DNA of 64,000 bases, from contig OX621171.1 in NCBI GenBank assembly GCA_951640195.1, positions 1,116,001 through 1,180,000 of the forward strand, in the 5' to 3' direction. Positions 9,291 to 20,082 of the stretch are shown in pieces. The translations under genes were made by a program, and so were the position numbers. The notes below the pieces were generated by a model. The model did not search any database and was not told the DNA's origin. It worked only from the letters and a program-made list of their open reading frames with translations. The number at the start of each line of letters is the position of its first letter. Position 1 is the stretch's first letter. The DNA is from Porpolomopsis calyptriformis. Taxonomy: Eukaryota > Basidiomycota > Agaricomycetes > Agaricales > Hygrophoraceae.

Positions 9291-12200
9291 ATAATACTAA
9301 CAGGTCTGCTGAATGACTAGCAGACGCAGAACTGAAAGGTTCTGCAGGGAAGACATCCAGACAGGACGTCATAGAAACAGACAAACCAAAAGAGTTTGTC
9401 GAGGAGTTTTCAAGAAAAAGGTGTTCAGACACGAACACAAAGAAAATAAAAGAGAGTACCCCTACTGGGTCTAATGAAAAGATGCTACTGAGTGTAGCTC
9501 AAATTGTTCAACCAAACGAAAGGACCGAAACGTTCCTAACACATGAGGACAGACCTCGCCTTCAAGCCAAATGGATCGAAGCATGCCAAGATATCATGCA
9601 TGGAGTACCCGAGGAATTACCTCTGGTACGTGGTGTCAATCACCACATACCTCTTGTCGACGAAGATAAGAAGTACAATTATTACCTTCCAAGATGTCCG
9701 GACTCGCTAAAGCCTCAGCTTATGGCGAAGATCATGTGGTACACACGTGCTAGATGGTGGGAATTGGTGCAAACCGATCAAGCAGCTCCGATGCTGTGCA
9801 TTCCAAAGAAGAATGGCACTCTACAGACGCCAATTGATTGTCGTAAACGCAACAACAATACTTTGAAGGACGTTACGCCCTTTCCTGACTAAGACCAGAT
9901 CAGATATGATGTGGCCGGCCGAACAATAAGGTCAAAAATCGACCTATCAGATGCTTATGAGCAGGTATGGACAGTACCTGAAGACGTGCATAAAAGCGCG
10001 TTTGCAACTATATATGGCACCTACATGAGCCATACAATGCAGATAGGAGACTGCAACGCACCCACTACATTTCAGTGGGTAATGACAATGATCTTTTGAG
10101 ACTTTATCGGCATATTCATGCATGCCTATCTCGATGATCTATTCATCTATAGTGCTTCCGTCTCGGAGCACGAAAAACACTTGGGTCTTGTGTTTGGTAA
10201 ACTACGAGAATACAAGTTCTACCTCCAAGAGGAGAAGTGCGAACTGTACGCTGATGTGATCAACTGTCTAGGTCATAAGATAGATGACAAAGGGCTACAC
10301 GCAGATGCCAATAAAATGGCAAGAATATGCGATTGGTGACAGCCACGCAATTACAATGATGTCCAGAAATTTATAGGACTCGTGCAATATCTGGCGCATT
10401 TCCTGCCAGATATCTCAAGTTATACAGGGCCATTAGCAGCCATGACAGCAAACGGGCAACCGTTCACGTGGAGACCAATCCACGATAAATGCTTTGAAAT
10501 GATAAAGCAGATATGCTGCTCGACACCTATACTAGTGCCGATACGTCACAAGAAAGATGAACCCATATGGGTCATCTGCGATGCCTCAATACATGGCGTC
10601 GGCGCAATGTACGGACAAGGTCCTACCTGGCAAACCTGCAGACCAGCAGGATTTATGTCGCAAAAGTTTACGGATGCTCAACGGAATTACCGAATGTTCG
10701 AGCATGAAACGATCGCGATACTCAAAGCCCTCCTTAAATGGGAGGACAAATTGATAGGATATCGGGTTCATGTTGTGACCGACCATCAAGCTCTTGAGTT
10801 CTTCAAGATGCAAAGACGCCTGTCTAGCCGACAAGCCCGTTGGATGGAATACCTGTCAAGATTTGACTTTGACATAACATACGTCAAAGGGCAACTGAAT
10901 AAAGTTGCCAATGCATTATCACGTTATTATGAAAGTGATACATGGTATGACGCTCATCCTATGAGCGAATACGTAGACATAGATATACGTCTAGACCCAG
11001 AAAAGGATGATCTCCCTTGGGATCGTCTAAATGAAATTAATACTGGAGCCATTGAAATGAAGGCTATCCAGGTCATCGAAGACATTCAACAACGCCGAAG
11101 TAATCATCTTCTCGAAAGAGAAGAAGATAGAGATGCGCAAGCGGCAGCACTCGCGCTAGTTCCGATTCCAGAAATGGAACTGATGAAAAAATTGAGATCA
11201 TCCCTGGACGATCCAACAATATTCCAATCCCATAAACGGGGAGAGAACTTGCACGCTCGTATAGAGCGTGATGAATCGCTGACAGTAGCAATTTGTGGAG
11301 GATACATATCCGACGCATTATTCAGCAAGGTTCTCGAGAACCCTGATCACCATAAGGCATTCACTGTCCGTGAAGGCCTGATTTGGTCCAAGAATTTGGG
11401 GGGAGAGGAAGTACTATGTATCCCATCTGCAAAGATGGGGCAAGAATCAATCTTCGGCCTGATCATTGATCAAGCACACTCAATAGTGGGCCATTTTGGT
11501 CCACAACGTACTGCTGACTACGTAAGACGATGGTACTGGTGGCCTAAGATATTTAGCCACGTTAAACAATTCTGCAAGTTGTGTCAGACTTGTCAAACGT
11601 CAAAAGACGATATACAGCGCCCGACAGGACTGTTGCATTCATTACCCATACCCACGAAACCATGGCAATCAATAGGAATGGACTTTATTGGTCCGTTTCC
11701 CGAAATTGACGGGTACAATTACCTTTGGGTAGTCATTTGTCGAATGACATCAATGATCCACCTAATTCTGGTGAATACTAAAATGAAAGTGTCAGAGCTT
11801 TCATAGATCTACTTAAAAGAAGTAGTAAGGCTTCACAGCCTTCCCGAAAGTATAGTCTCAGACAGAGACTCGAAATTTACCTCCAAATGGTGGAGCGAAC
11901 TTCACAGGCTCTTAGGAGCTAAACTATTGATGTCTACATCTTTCCATCCTCAGATGGATGGCGCAACTGAATGAGCTAATCATTCAATAGGTCAAATCCT
12001 CTGAGCAACCGTAAGCTCGGATCAACGAGACTGGATTGCAAAGATCCCAATGACCAAATTCGCGATTAACGTGAGTATTAGTGAAGCTACAGGCTTCGCC
12101 CCGTTCGAGCTGAATGGAGCATATATGCCTGCTATGATTAAGCAGGTAGAAAATACTGCTGAGACACTGCCAGGTGTCCAAGCATTTGCTCAACAAGCGC

Positions 12201-12772
12201 TGCAGAATCTGGCAGCTGCTCACGACGCGATCATTGCGCATCACGTATTTCAAAGACACTATGCTAATCAGCGTAGAAGGGAAGAACCGTCGATTAAAGT
12301 AAATGACTTCATGTACCTATCGACTAAGAACCTTAAACTACTGCAAGGTAGAGCAGGGAAACTACTGCCAAGGTTCGTTGGGCCATACAAAGTCGTACGG
12401 GCCTTTCCTAATGAATCCAACTATGAGTTGGAACTCCCTGACGAGCTCGCGAAGCGACGGATTCATCCGCACTTTCACGTAAATTTGCTGCATCTGCACC
12501 ATCCGAACGATGATGCATTATTCCCTAACCGAGCGTCAGTAGATGCTTACGACTTCAGTGAACCACTTCAAACCGAATGGTTAGTCGACGAAATAGTCAG
12601 CCATAGGTGGGATGACCGAAAACTCAAGTTGGAGGTTCGTTGGAACCTCAGAGACACGACTTGGGAGCCCATCTCATCGTGTAAAGAGCTTAGTGCTCTA
12701 GATAAATATCTAACCCTAATGGGTGTAGATACCCCTCTTCAACTGCCGAGACGGCCAGTTAAGAGGCACTGA
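9291..12772 (+). pseudogene. Ty3/gypsy pol (RT, RNase H, integrase), 5'-truncated, decayed
   Basis: A second Ty3 family. Coding runs in one frame from about 9291 with few breaks: RT (CIPKKNGTLQTPIDCRKRN near 9800; YLDD active site near 10127), RNase H (VICDASIHGVGA, 10570; VTDHQALEFF, 10780), integrase zinc finger (about 11480-11600), first catalytic Asp in GMDFIGPFPE (11680), SDRDSKF (11860), and a C-terminal domain with GPYKVVRAFPNESNYELELP (12380-12440). It ends TGA at 12770-12772. Breaks are TAA at about 9890 (CAA), TGA near 10098 and 10337, TAG near 11804 (TGG) and two TGA near 11970-12002 at Arg codons. No frameshift is needed to explain the reading. Gag and protease are absent upstream. 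The last open part (12050-12772) lacks a clear chromodomain but ends in a WNLRDTTWEP chromo-like motif. Confidence 0.85.
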
Positions 12773-12987
12773 ATGCCGACTGCACTCAGAGCCTTGAGGC
12801 GTGCCAACAAGCACACCTCGTATGCACACTAAACCGAGCGCAACCGATAATTGCCTTAATCGGCAATCAATGGACCGGACATACCCAGTCCGGTGGCGGA
12901 CTCACCCCAATTGGGGTAATTAGAGGCACCAAAATGATGCCACAAGTCTAAGCGTGACTTGTATAAAAGCACGACAAACAAAAAACA

Positions 12988-15267
12988 ATGGTAGAAAAAT
13001 TTCTACCCCATATGACAATGTCGAATGAAAATAGCATGCCCACAAGCATAAGAGCAAGCCCCCGCCCCGTAGACCCGAGACCACCAGAAATGGTGGAAGA
13101 CGATGGGGATCAGCTAATGGCTGGTCCCAACGAGGTCATCAGACCCCCGCGCCAGACACGGCATGGGCCCTCTTCTGAAGGGGAGAGAGAGCACTGCTCT
13201 TAACAAAACACAAGTAACTCGTCAGAGTTACCCCCGAAAACATGGGTGTGTAACAGCACCATCAACGTCGCAATACACTCTAGTCACCGGAGGTGTAAAG
13301 TCTGCAAAGACTATGTAATGCATGTCGTTGAAGACAGCGTGTACCAAGACGCCTCGTTGAAAGAGGCATTCGATGACTGCCGCAAGGCACACCAAGAGGA
13401 ACTTGTAACAGAGATCCGAAACCTAACCGTCTCACTCGAGAAGGCTCAAGACGATGGTGATTACTATCGCGCTCATTATGAACAAACTCAAGATGAGCTT
13501 TATCAAGCCAATCAGCTTATAGCCAAGCTGAACAAGTCTAATGACACTAGCGAAGCTTAATCGCTAGGAAAGCGCAAGTGCTCCTGTACTGAGGGATCGC
13601 ATTCGCGATCGTCAGAATACACAAGGGTGGCCAGCCCTGTGACCAAGAACCCCTCTGCCCAAGACAAGGGCAAGGAAAAAGAAACAGACAAGGAGGCTCG
13701 ACGAAGAGCTGATATGGAACATTTCGATCCGTACTCAGACGACGAGTTAGCGGGCTGTGGCCCGATGTTCAAAGACCTCGACAAGGAGGATAACGCGTAC
13801 ATCAAGAGACGCTTCCCTCAAATCATTCAAGAGAATGAGGAACTGAAGGCTCGCCTTCAACCCACCTTGTATGTCGAGTTCCCAAACCTCCCAGATCCGG
13901 GAGTGAATAATCAATCTGGCCCTAGTGGCAAGATGATCAAACGGCGCAAGAAGCGCTTGACCATTACTGCTTGGCCCAGCATCCCTGCTGGGGCCCACTA
14001 CTCACCCGTTGACTAGACTGTCCATGTTGGCGCAAGCGCTGAAGCAGCGCGATGAAACGAAGCGATGGGACTACCCCCTCCACGTGGAACTCGATCTGCA
14101 GATGACTGTGGATACCCAGTCAACGCATGCCAATGGCGCGCTCTGTTCATTCAAGCCCAAGAATCAGGCAATAACGAGGCTCTCGAACTCGCGCGATCGT
14201 TCGTCACGACAGCGCAGGCGACTCCTTGAGAGAGCAGAATGGACGCTCAACGCGTCTCGTTAATCCATTGGAGAGTTCCCGCCTAGGCTTCAGGTGATTC
14301 CACCGATGCACCTGTACAGGTGCCGACTTCTTCTGTGCCTGGATGGATTAACCCGTCTCAGCCAACCGCCACAAGTTCCCCAGAAGAGTGGGCTCATTGG
14401 TTCTACATAAACCGCCGTGCTGCGCACCCTGGAGTGTGCTTAGAATGAGATGGCAGCATTTCACTGTGAAGCCTCCACGGGATGCTTTTGGTTCGTCGAT
14501 ACAAACCAAAGTCACCTAAGACCCATGCTCCCGCCGGATCATCGACAGATGCCGACCAGATACGGTCGCAATACATCAGAGCGGTGGCCCTCCTGTTTGG
14601 AATGCCCGGCTGCTATCGCTCACTTGTGACAGGATCGAACCTGTCCATTGCGGAACCCACCAGAGAACCAGCCTGGTACTCTGGATCATCCAATGTCACG
14701 GAACAATCCCTCGTTCTGTTCTTCGCTGGACAAGGCGTTACGTTTGAACAGGCGGATGACGCCTTTGTCTATGCCTTCCAATGGCTCGAGGACACCCTCC
14801 AGGGTAATGTCTCAGACTTATCCTCCCTCGAGACATACAGAGAGTCTGTACGTACTACACTGGCAAGGAATGGCATTCCTTCGTCACTTCGTGACAGAAA
14901 TGACACATGGTTCCCGGATGGATGTCCTTGCTGACGTCCCCAGTCTTGTATCTCGTCTAATGATGAGTCTGTTGCCCCATCCGCGGGCCTGATCACCCAA
15001 GACGCGTTTGATGCATCTAACTCGTTTACTCAGCGTGGACAAATCACGTACATGCTCGCTGAGCGTGGACCACCCCATGGCTGGGACTCGTCCCGCATGT
15101 CGCGACGCCGTTCACAGCGTGATTCACAAGACAGCGCTGCACCGCCAGGCAGCGATAGCAAGCAAGTCTCGCTTGGCTCGCTGATCCCCGAACCTGAGCC
15201 AGCTTCGCTTCAGGAATGTATTGATAGTACATCAGAGATACCTGACATCCCGATGGACTACGGATGA
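12988..15267 (+). pseudogene. Accessory coding region between Ty3 pol and 3' LTR
   Basis: About 2.3 kb of coding-like sequence follows pol on the same strand. Segments: 12988-13203 (Pro/Arg-rich), 13246-13560 (a CKVC pair, then a coiled coil with YYRAHYEQTQDELYQAN), 13627-14016 (KGKEKETDKEARRR; IIQENEELKARL coiled coil), 14009-14263, 14290-14455, 14482-14934 (AHWFYINRRAAHPG just upstream; FFAGQGVTFEQADDAFVYAF) and 14960-15267 (Ser/Arg-rich tail). Two stops near 14446 and 14467 are TGA at Arg codons, as in pol. No known domain was recognised. The coiled coils and the polar, proline-rich ends look like a structural Gag-like or adaptor protein, which is inference only. It could be one long gene or two. 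Confidence 0.55.
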
Positions 15268-15413
15268 ATGTAGTCATCGCTGCAGTTGTATTACTACGGC
15301 ATTTATTTTCTATTTCTCTTAGTTCTTTCTATGTAGTTTATAGACTGTTTTATGTGTATTCTGCCTGGCTATCAGGCTTAACTTACCCCGGCAGTTAAGC
15401 TGAAGGGGGAGGA

Positions 15414-15608
15414 TGTAACAGATATGTTACATACAGCCACCGTGCTGTGTTTGTATGTATTTGTACCGGATACCTTAAGTACTGGTTACGCTTAGGTAAA
15501 CAATAAGTTTACATCTCACTCCCACTTATACCAGATTGCCCCAATACATTGGTTCTATGCATATCCTAGTATTAAGCAAAGTGTGATAACTTATCCCCAA
15601 TCCTTACA
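15414..15608 (+). repeat. 3' LTR of the 9.3-15.6 kb Ty3 element
   Basis: It follows a clear polypurine tract (CTGAAGGGGGAGGA, 15400-15413). It starts TGTAACAGATATG, ends TCCTTACA and is about 195 bp. It contains the near-palindromic TGTAACAGATATGTTACATA at its start. No 5' partner was found, in keeping with a truncated 5' end. Confidence 0.65.
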
Positions 15609-15617
15609 GTTTGCCAT

Positions 15618-16085
15618 ATGGGACCAGGGAACAGACTTGTTGATTGCATGGAGTCTGACACCATGATGCGGTGTACAATGTGTGACAATCCAGCTGTACT
15701 ATCATTTGACTTATCGGATGCATTCAACTTGGGTAACGCTCATGTTGATCTCAACATGATTCTGACCTTGGATTCCGTTATTAGAGTCAGTATAGACAAC
15801 CAGATTTTTACTTATAAACTCCGGGGTGTAATATACTACAGCAATGAACATTTTACCTCGAGGATAATTTCATCTTCTCAAATGGTATGGTTTCACAATG
15901 AGATTGGCACCGGTTCCTCCCTGGAATATGAAGGTGGGCTTGCAACAATCAACGATCTGCGCATCAATAGATCACAGGTGGCTACAGCCATCATCTATGC
16001 TTGGGTTCAAGAACATGAGGGACTCGGATATGCTGTGGGAACCAACGGCCCTCAAAAGCCAGTACTAGAGAATGTGTTTAATTGA
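15618..16085 (+). pseudogene. Ubiquitin-protease-like C-terminal fragment
   Basis: A 155-residue open frame. Its middle (KLRGVIYYSNEHFTSRI, then MVWFHNEIGTG) resembles the His box of USP/UCH-type cysteine peptidases, where a conserved HY/HF is followed by W-[FY]-x-[DN]. The Cys box that should lie far upstream is absent, so this is a C-terminal fragment. Similar fragments are common near mobile elements in mushroom genomes, as I recall. It begins 10 bp after the Ty3 LTR, so that insertion may have removed the front part. The Met at 15618 is only the first in frame. The peptidase likeness is moderate and no activity is claimed. Confidence 0.4.
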
Positions 16086-16664
16086 GAGTAGCTGTGATTC
16101 CACATGGGTGCAGGGGGTGGAGTGGGTGGGGATATTGTATTAACACATCACCTTTTTGTATATACTTAGTTTGTCTTTTGAACCTCATTATAACTAAAAA
16201 CAATGACATCATGTTCTATTGAGCTTGAATAAGCTAGTATATGTCCACCCCAAATGTTGTAGGGCATCCTGAGGTATGATAAGTTGGTCTCGACAAATGT
16301 ACCCAACATGCGTAGTAGCTGTTGTATTCTATTGAATTGCTACATACACTCATTTGAACTATGTATAGATATCTACAAAATAAGTGAGTTGGTCTAATAC
16401 CTCTTGCCTACCTCTGGGCATTCAAACACCTCTGAATCTCACTCCACCTCATTGAGGTAATCTCATTTTCCATGAAGTTACTTGTTGGTAACTACCCTAT
16501 TTGGAAGTAGATGACACTTATCTACTCAGCTCTGAAACACGGTGTATCGTGCTATTTTCGAGTTTCCGCAGTGAATGTTGTCTAGTTCAAAAGTGTACAG
16601 CGGGCAAGGGACTCTTTAATCAAGTTACCTGTTTTAATCATTGTTCAGTTTGGCAGTACAGGGA
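16086..16664. other. Intergenic, no gene seen
   Basis: About 580 bp of AT-rich sequence without supported coding or a recognised repeat. It lies downstream of both flanking genes, which converge here, so it probably holds their 3' ends. Confidence 0.4.
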
Positions 16665-17996
16665 TTAGGCCAGGCAAGAAAGAAAACGCACAGTTGTCCT
16701 CCATTGCTTAACTTTCACTCGGCTAGCCTCCTGCTCATGCAACTGTTCCTGCTCCTCTTGCTTCTGTCTCTCCGCGGCCATTGCTTTAGGAGTAGGTCCC
16801 CTGACTAACCTGGAGAGCAGAAGGACAGCGTCCATCGCGTCAAGCATTTCGTCCGACATGTCACGGTGAGCTCTCGTTATGGTTCTTTTTCTACCGAAGC
16901 TTTTACCGGGTTCGTAGTCACCATCGCGGGGGTCGTCAGTTTCACTGCTTTGACCGTCATCATCATCGTCGCGAGGCTCAGGAGGCGGACGGGGAATGGA
17001 TTCATAGTGGTCCACAAAACGGGCTTCCATTAGTAGGGAAATTTCCAGCCCGGCCTTCCAGCGCCTATAGACAGCAACACCATACATGAAATCGAGGATG
17101 ATGCTGGGTAGTGAAGTACCCATACGAGCATCCCGATCTCGAACTGGATCATAGCTAAGGTCTGGTTCCAAGTGTTGCAACGTGAGGCGACTGGGGGGCA
17201 TTGCATCTTGCTCGACCCTGGGGATATCGCCAGGATCCAAAGCAAAGTTAGGGGTCTAGAAATCACGCACTTCAGAAAATGTCTGAATTTCTATCTACAG
17301 CTCACATACGTTTAGGAAGGCAATCTTCCCATGGCTAAATGCACGATGCAAACCTGGGCTCAAAAATATCCCGTTCTCGATGGAGTTGATACTAATCTCA
17401 AGGTCTGGGATGGGGTGGTACAAGTGGCGCCGATCTTGAATCACTACGGAGATGTACTAGAGGGGGTTTTTTTAGTCAGAGGGTGACATGCGACAATCTT
17501 GAGCGATACCTCGTCACCCTTGCTTCTGGAGATGATATGTGCTGCATCACACTCACTCCCATCCGTCCTAGTAAAAACACATTGCCCGCCATCGCGGGCC
17601 ATGACATCCCGACGAAAATCGCTGCGGCGCGCCGTTTGCTGAGAAGAGGTTATTTGGTCATTTAATGCCTGGTAGTCGATGAAATGGTAATCCCCTATCG
17701 CAACAGAAAAACCAACTGTCAGCGGTGAACGACAAGCTTGAGAAACATGACGCATCACCTTGAGGAGTATAGTAATATGCTTCGGCAATGGGATCGCCGG
17801 ATATAGTCTCGTAGTCAACGGCAGGGCCACCTGGCGTTAGAGAAAGGTCTCCCCGGGACCCACAAACAGTAAATGTGATATATCGAAGCCATTTGAGATG
17901 GTTTATGGAGAGCCTCTCAATGTCAGTGGTGGGGATGGAGAGCGCGTGAACATGACCTTGGCCTTGGCCCTGGATAGACAAATGAATGTTGACCAT
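16665..17996 (-). CDS. HNH nuclease-domain protein, four exons, 386 aa
   Basis: Spliced model on the minus strand: exons 17996-17759, 17694-17510, 17456-17310 and 17255-16665. All three introns (64, 53 and 54 bp) have GT-AG borders and phases that join cleanly, giving 386 residues with no stop. Exon 2 ends with the start of the HNH domain (RRSDFRRDVMARDGGQC, then DAAHIISRSKGDE). Exon 3 completes it with NGIFLSPGLHRAFSHGKIAF, giving the expected His-Asn-His pattern of the HNH_2 type (PF13391). Exon 4 has an acidic linker (DDDDDG), a basic patch (GRKRTI) and a Glu/Gln-rich helix (KQEEQEQLHEQE). Such proteins are expanded in agaricomycetes; their substrate is not known. It is the best intact gene here. 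The start at 17996 gives a natural N-terminus (MVNIHLSIQG) and is the first Met in frame. Confidence 0.85.
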
Positions 17997-18442
17997 GTTT
18001 TAGTAGTGGGCACTGAATGAGGTCAGTGGAGAGAGCTATTTGAGAGAAATCATCAAAGGAAAAAAAGAAAACTGAGTTCGACCACTTTTCTGCCGACTCG
18101 CTCGAGCTTTCCCAGGTGAGCGGTCTTGACTTTGGCCAGTTCTACAGGCTTACAGTCGCCTGACAGATATCCATCCCTCATACCCTGACCTTCGTCAAGC
18201 TGAGAATCAATCTCATCGAGTCAGAGAGTGTATTCGCACCATTGACGACTCCCATTCCTCCTTCCACTCAGGCGATCCTCGACTAATAACACCACAACCA
18301 ATCAAACTTCAGACTGATATCGAACTTACATGTTACACTCAAGCCCAATCAAGGCCTTGCGAGCCGGCGAGAAAGAGGGCAGCGAAATTGTCCCAATCAA
18401 AGCCAAGTTAGTAGCACCACCTCTACGTCCTGAGCACTAACA
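17997..18442. other. Intergenic stretch upstream of two genes
   Basis: It holds the upstream region of the HNH gene and the left breakpoint of the TRAPPC11 fragment. Short coding-like scraps (for example around 18360-18410) do not join to a recognisable protein. The expected N-terminal exons of TRAPPC11 are not here. Confidence 0.4.
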
Positions 18443-19831
18443 CTACATCCGGAGACAGAGCGGCCTTGTTTCACGCGCGGCGCTCTTTGTCCTGAGCCCA
18501 GTAAGCCCGTCAGAACTCGGTGATTTCGTACAGAGGTACGCCTCTTTTCATTTGCAACCATCAATTATGCGACGAAAGTGCACTGTTTCCCTATCATGTC
18601 ACCAAAACCTTTGCGTTTTTATTGTCGAACGATCAGTACAAACCGTATTGTAGCTTGCAGCAGGCCTTGTACGAACCCGCACTGGAGTACTACACCAATC
18701 ACTCGAAACGTGTACGCCGGAAACAAAACCGCCACGCACAGGCAGGATCTAGCCATATCTCAAACTCACCTCTTAGGACAGCAATGCCGCTACGTCCTGA
18801 GGGGTGGACTGTGCGCTATGAGTACAAGATGGCATGCTTTGCAGAGTTTCGAGGCGAAGACGAGGTTGCACTCAAGTACGTGTTATCTTCTTGTTCCTTC
18901 TCTTCCCCCTTTACCGGAGTTCAGACATTACCAGGATGCATACGCAATGCTTATTGTCATGTTTGGCTCCACGGCGATTCTCCCACCTCGCACGAAACGT
19001 TGGGCGGAGGCCAAGGTACTTGCAGATTGTATTAACGTGAAGGTAAATCCCTCTATCTAGCAATCTCAGCCTAAAATTTAGAACGTCCTCGAAAATTCTC
19101 ATCCGATCTCAGGTCTCAAAGCTCTATCTTTATAATAACGAGCACACGCTTGCGCTCTCGCATCACAATACCCACGTCCGCCGCTTTGCCGACTTTTCGC
19201 GTGGTTGGGGATTGGTGAAGAGACGTACGAGTTTTGGAGCTGGATGGCAAGACAGTTGCGTATCATCCTTTCCTCGTCACTCCTCAAGTTTCAAACAGTA
19301 TTTTCGATACTCCAGATACCGTGTCTTTGCCGAATTACTCGAGCAGGGCACGCAATCCACACTCACCATCCCATCTCATCTCCCCGCCCCTGTATCCTTA
19401 TCCTCCACCTCACGCTCTTCCGTACCTTTGACCATCCAAGCCAACGCTGGGATAAATGCGAGTCATGCATTGCAGCATCCTGGGTACTATTATCACATGG
19501 CAGCTCGGTACACTGAATTGAGAAGGGAACGTTTTCTGGCCGCTCTGAAGATGGAGGTAAGCATGCAAATATCGGACGATGTCTGGTTGATCTGATTATG
19601 GTGCGGGCCCTGCAGACCTCCCCCGGATTCGTGAACGAGAAGAAGGTGGATCATCTAACGATCATCTTGGAGGTCCGTATCATCCTCTTGGCCAACTCAT
19701 TGCGCAGCCGGTTCAAACACAATTGCCCCTGTTTTTTTCCTCGTTGTCAACTGCAGCTATACACAAAGTCATACGAGTTATTCAAAAAGTACAGTCCGAT
19801 AAACGGGCAGAATCAGAGCCAAGGCCGGCTG
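18443..19831 (+). pseudogene. TRAPPC11: TRAPPC11 (foie gras) gene fragment, introns retained
   Basis: Exons read 18443-18535, 18654-18875, 18925-19042, 19113-19254, 19316-19556, 19616-19672 and 19757 to about 19831, all with GT-AG introns and matching phases. The protein segment includes SRAALFVLSPVSPSELGDF, SLQQALYEPALEYYTNHSKR, KRWAEAKVLADCINVK, EETYEFWSWMARQYRVFAEL, QHPGYYYHMAARYTELRRE, SPGFVNEKKVDHLTIILE and SYELFKKYSPINGQNQSQGR. This order fits the foie gras region of TRAPP complex subunit 11, which tethers vesicles at the Golgi. The first part of the protein and everything after about 19831 are missing, and the right break runs straight into an opposite-strand ERG24-like exon. No stop is seen inside the fragment, so truncation is recent or the exons stayed clean by chance. 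A full functional copy presumably lies elsewhere. Confidence 0.75.
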
Positions 19832-20043
19832 TGTTTGAGTGTCTCGAGTGGGAGGCGGGGTGGGCAACCGCCTGAATGCTCTGAGCAGGCAAAGTAGAGG
19901 AAGTAGGTTGTGAAGGGGACGGAGAGGGTGACGAAAAGGGCGCCCGGAGGACCGGAGAATTCGTAGGATTTTGTGCGTTGATTGAGGAGAGGTTTGGAAT
20001 TGGAAGACACGGTGAGAGATAAGATGAGGAAACGGTTCTGCAC
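19832..20043 (-). pseudogene. ERG24: ERG24-like (C-14 sterol reductase) N-terminal exon fragment
   Basis: Minus-strand frame with LLNQRTKSYEFSGPPGALF, then VPFTTYFLYFACSEHSGGCP, which matches the N-terminal start of fungal delta(14)-sterol reductases: N-x-R-T-x-x-Y-E-F-x-G-P-P-G-A and the first membrane helix ending at GGCPP. Only this exon-sized piece is present; the remaining membrane helices and catalytic part are absent because the sequence breaks into the TRAPPC11 fragment at about 19832. No ATG lies in frame at its front. The normal enzyme acts in the ER in ergosterol synthesis. The identification rests on about 50 residues. Confidence 0.6.
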
Positions 20044-20082
20044 GTGTTGAGCTTATTACCCTCCTCCTCGCTGTCGTTGACG

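Noticed and set aside
9060..9300. 5' LTR of the 9.3-15.6 kb Ty3 element
   Set aside because: The sequence does not match the 3' LTR at 15414-15608 and lacks matching ends.
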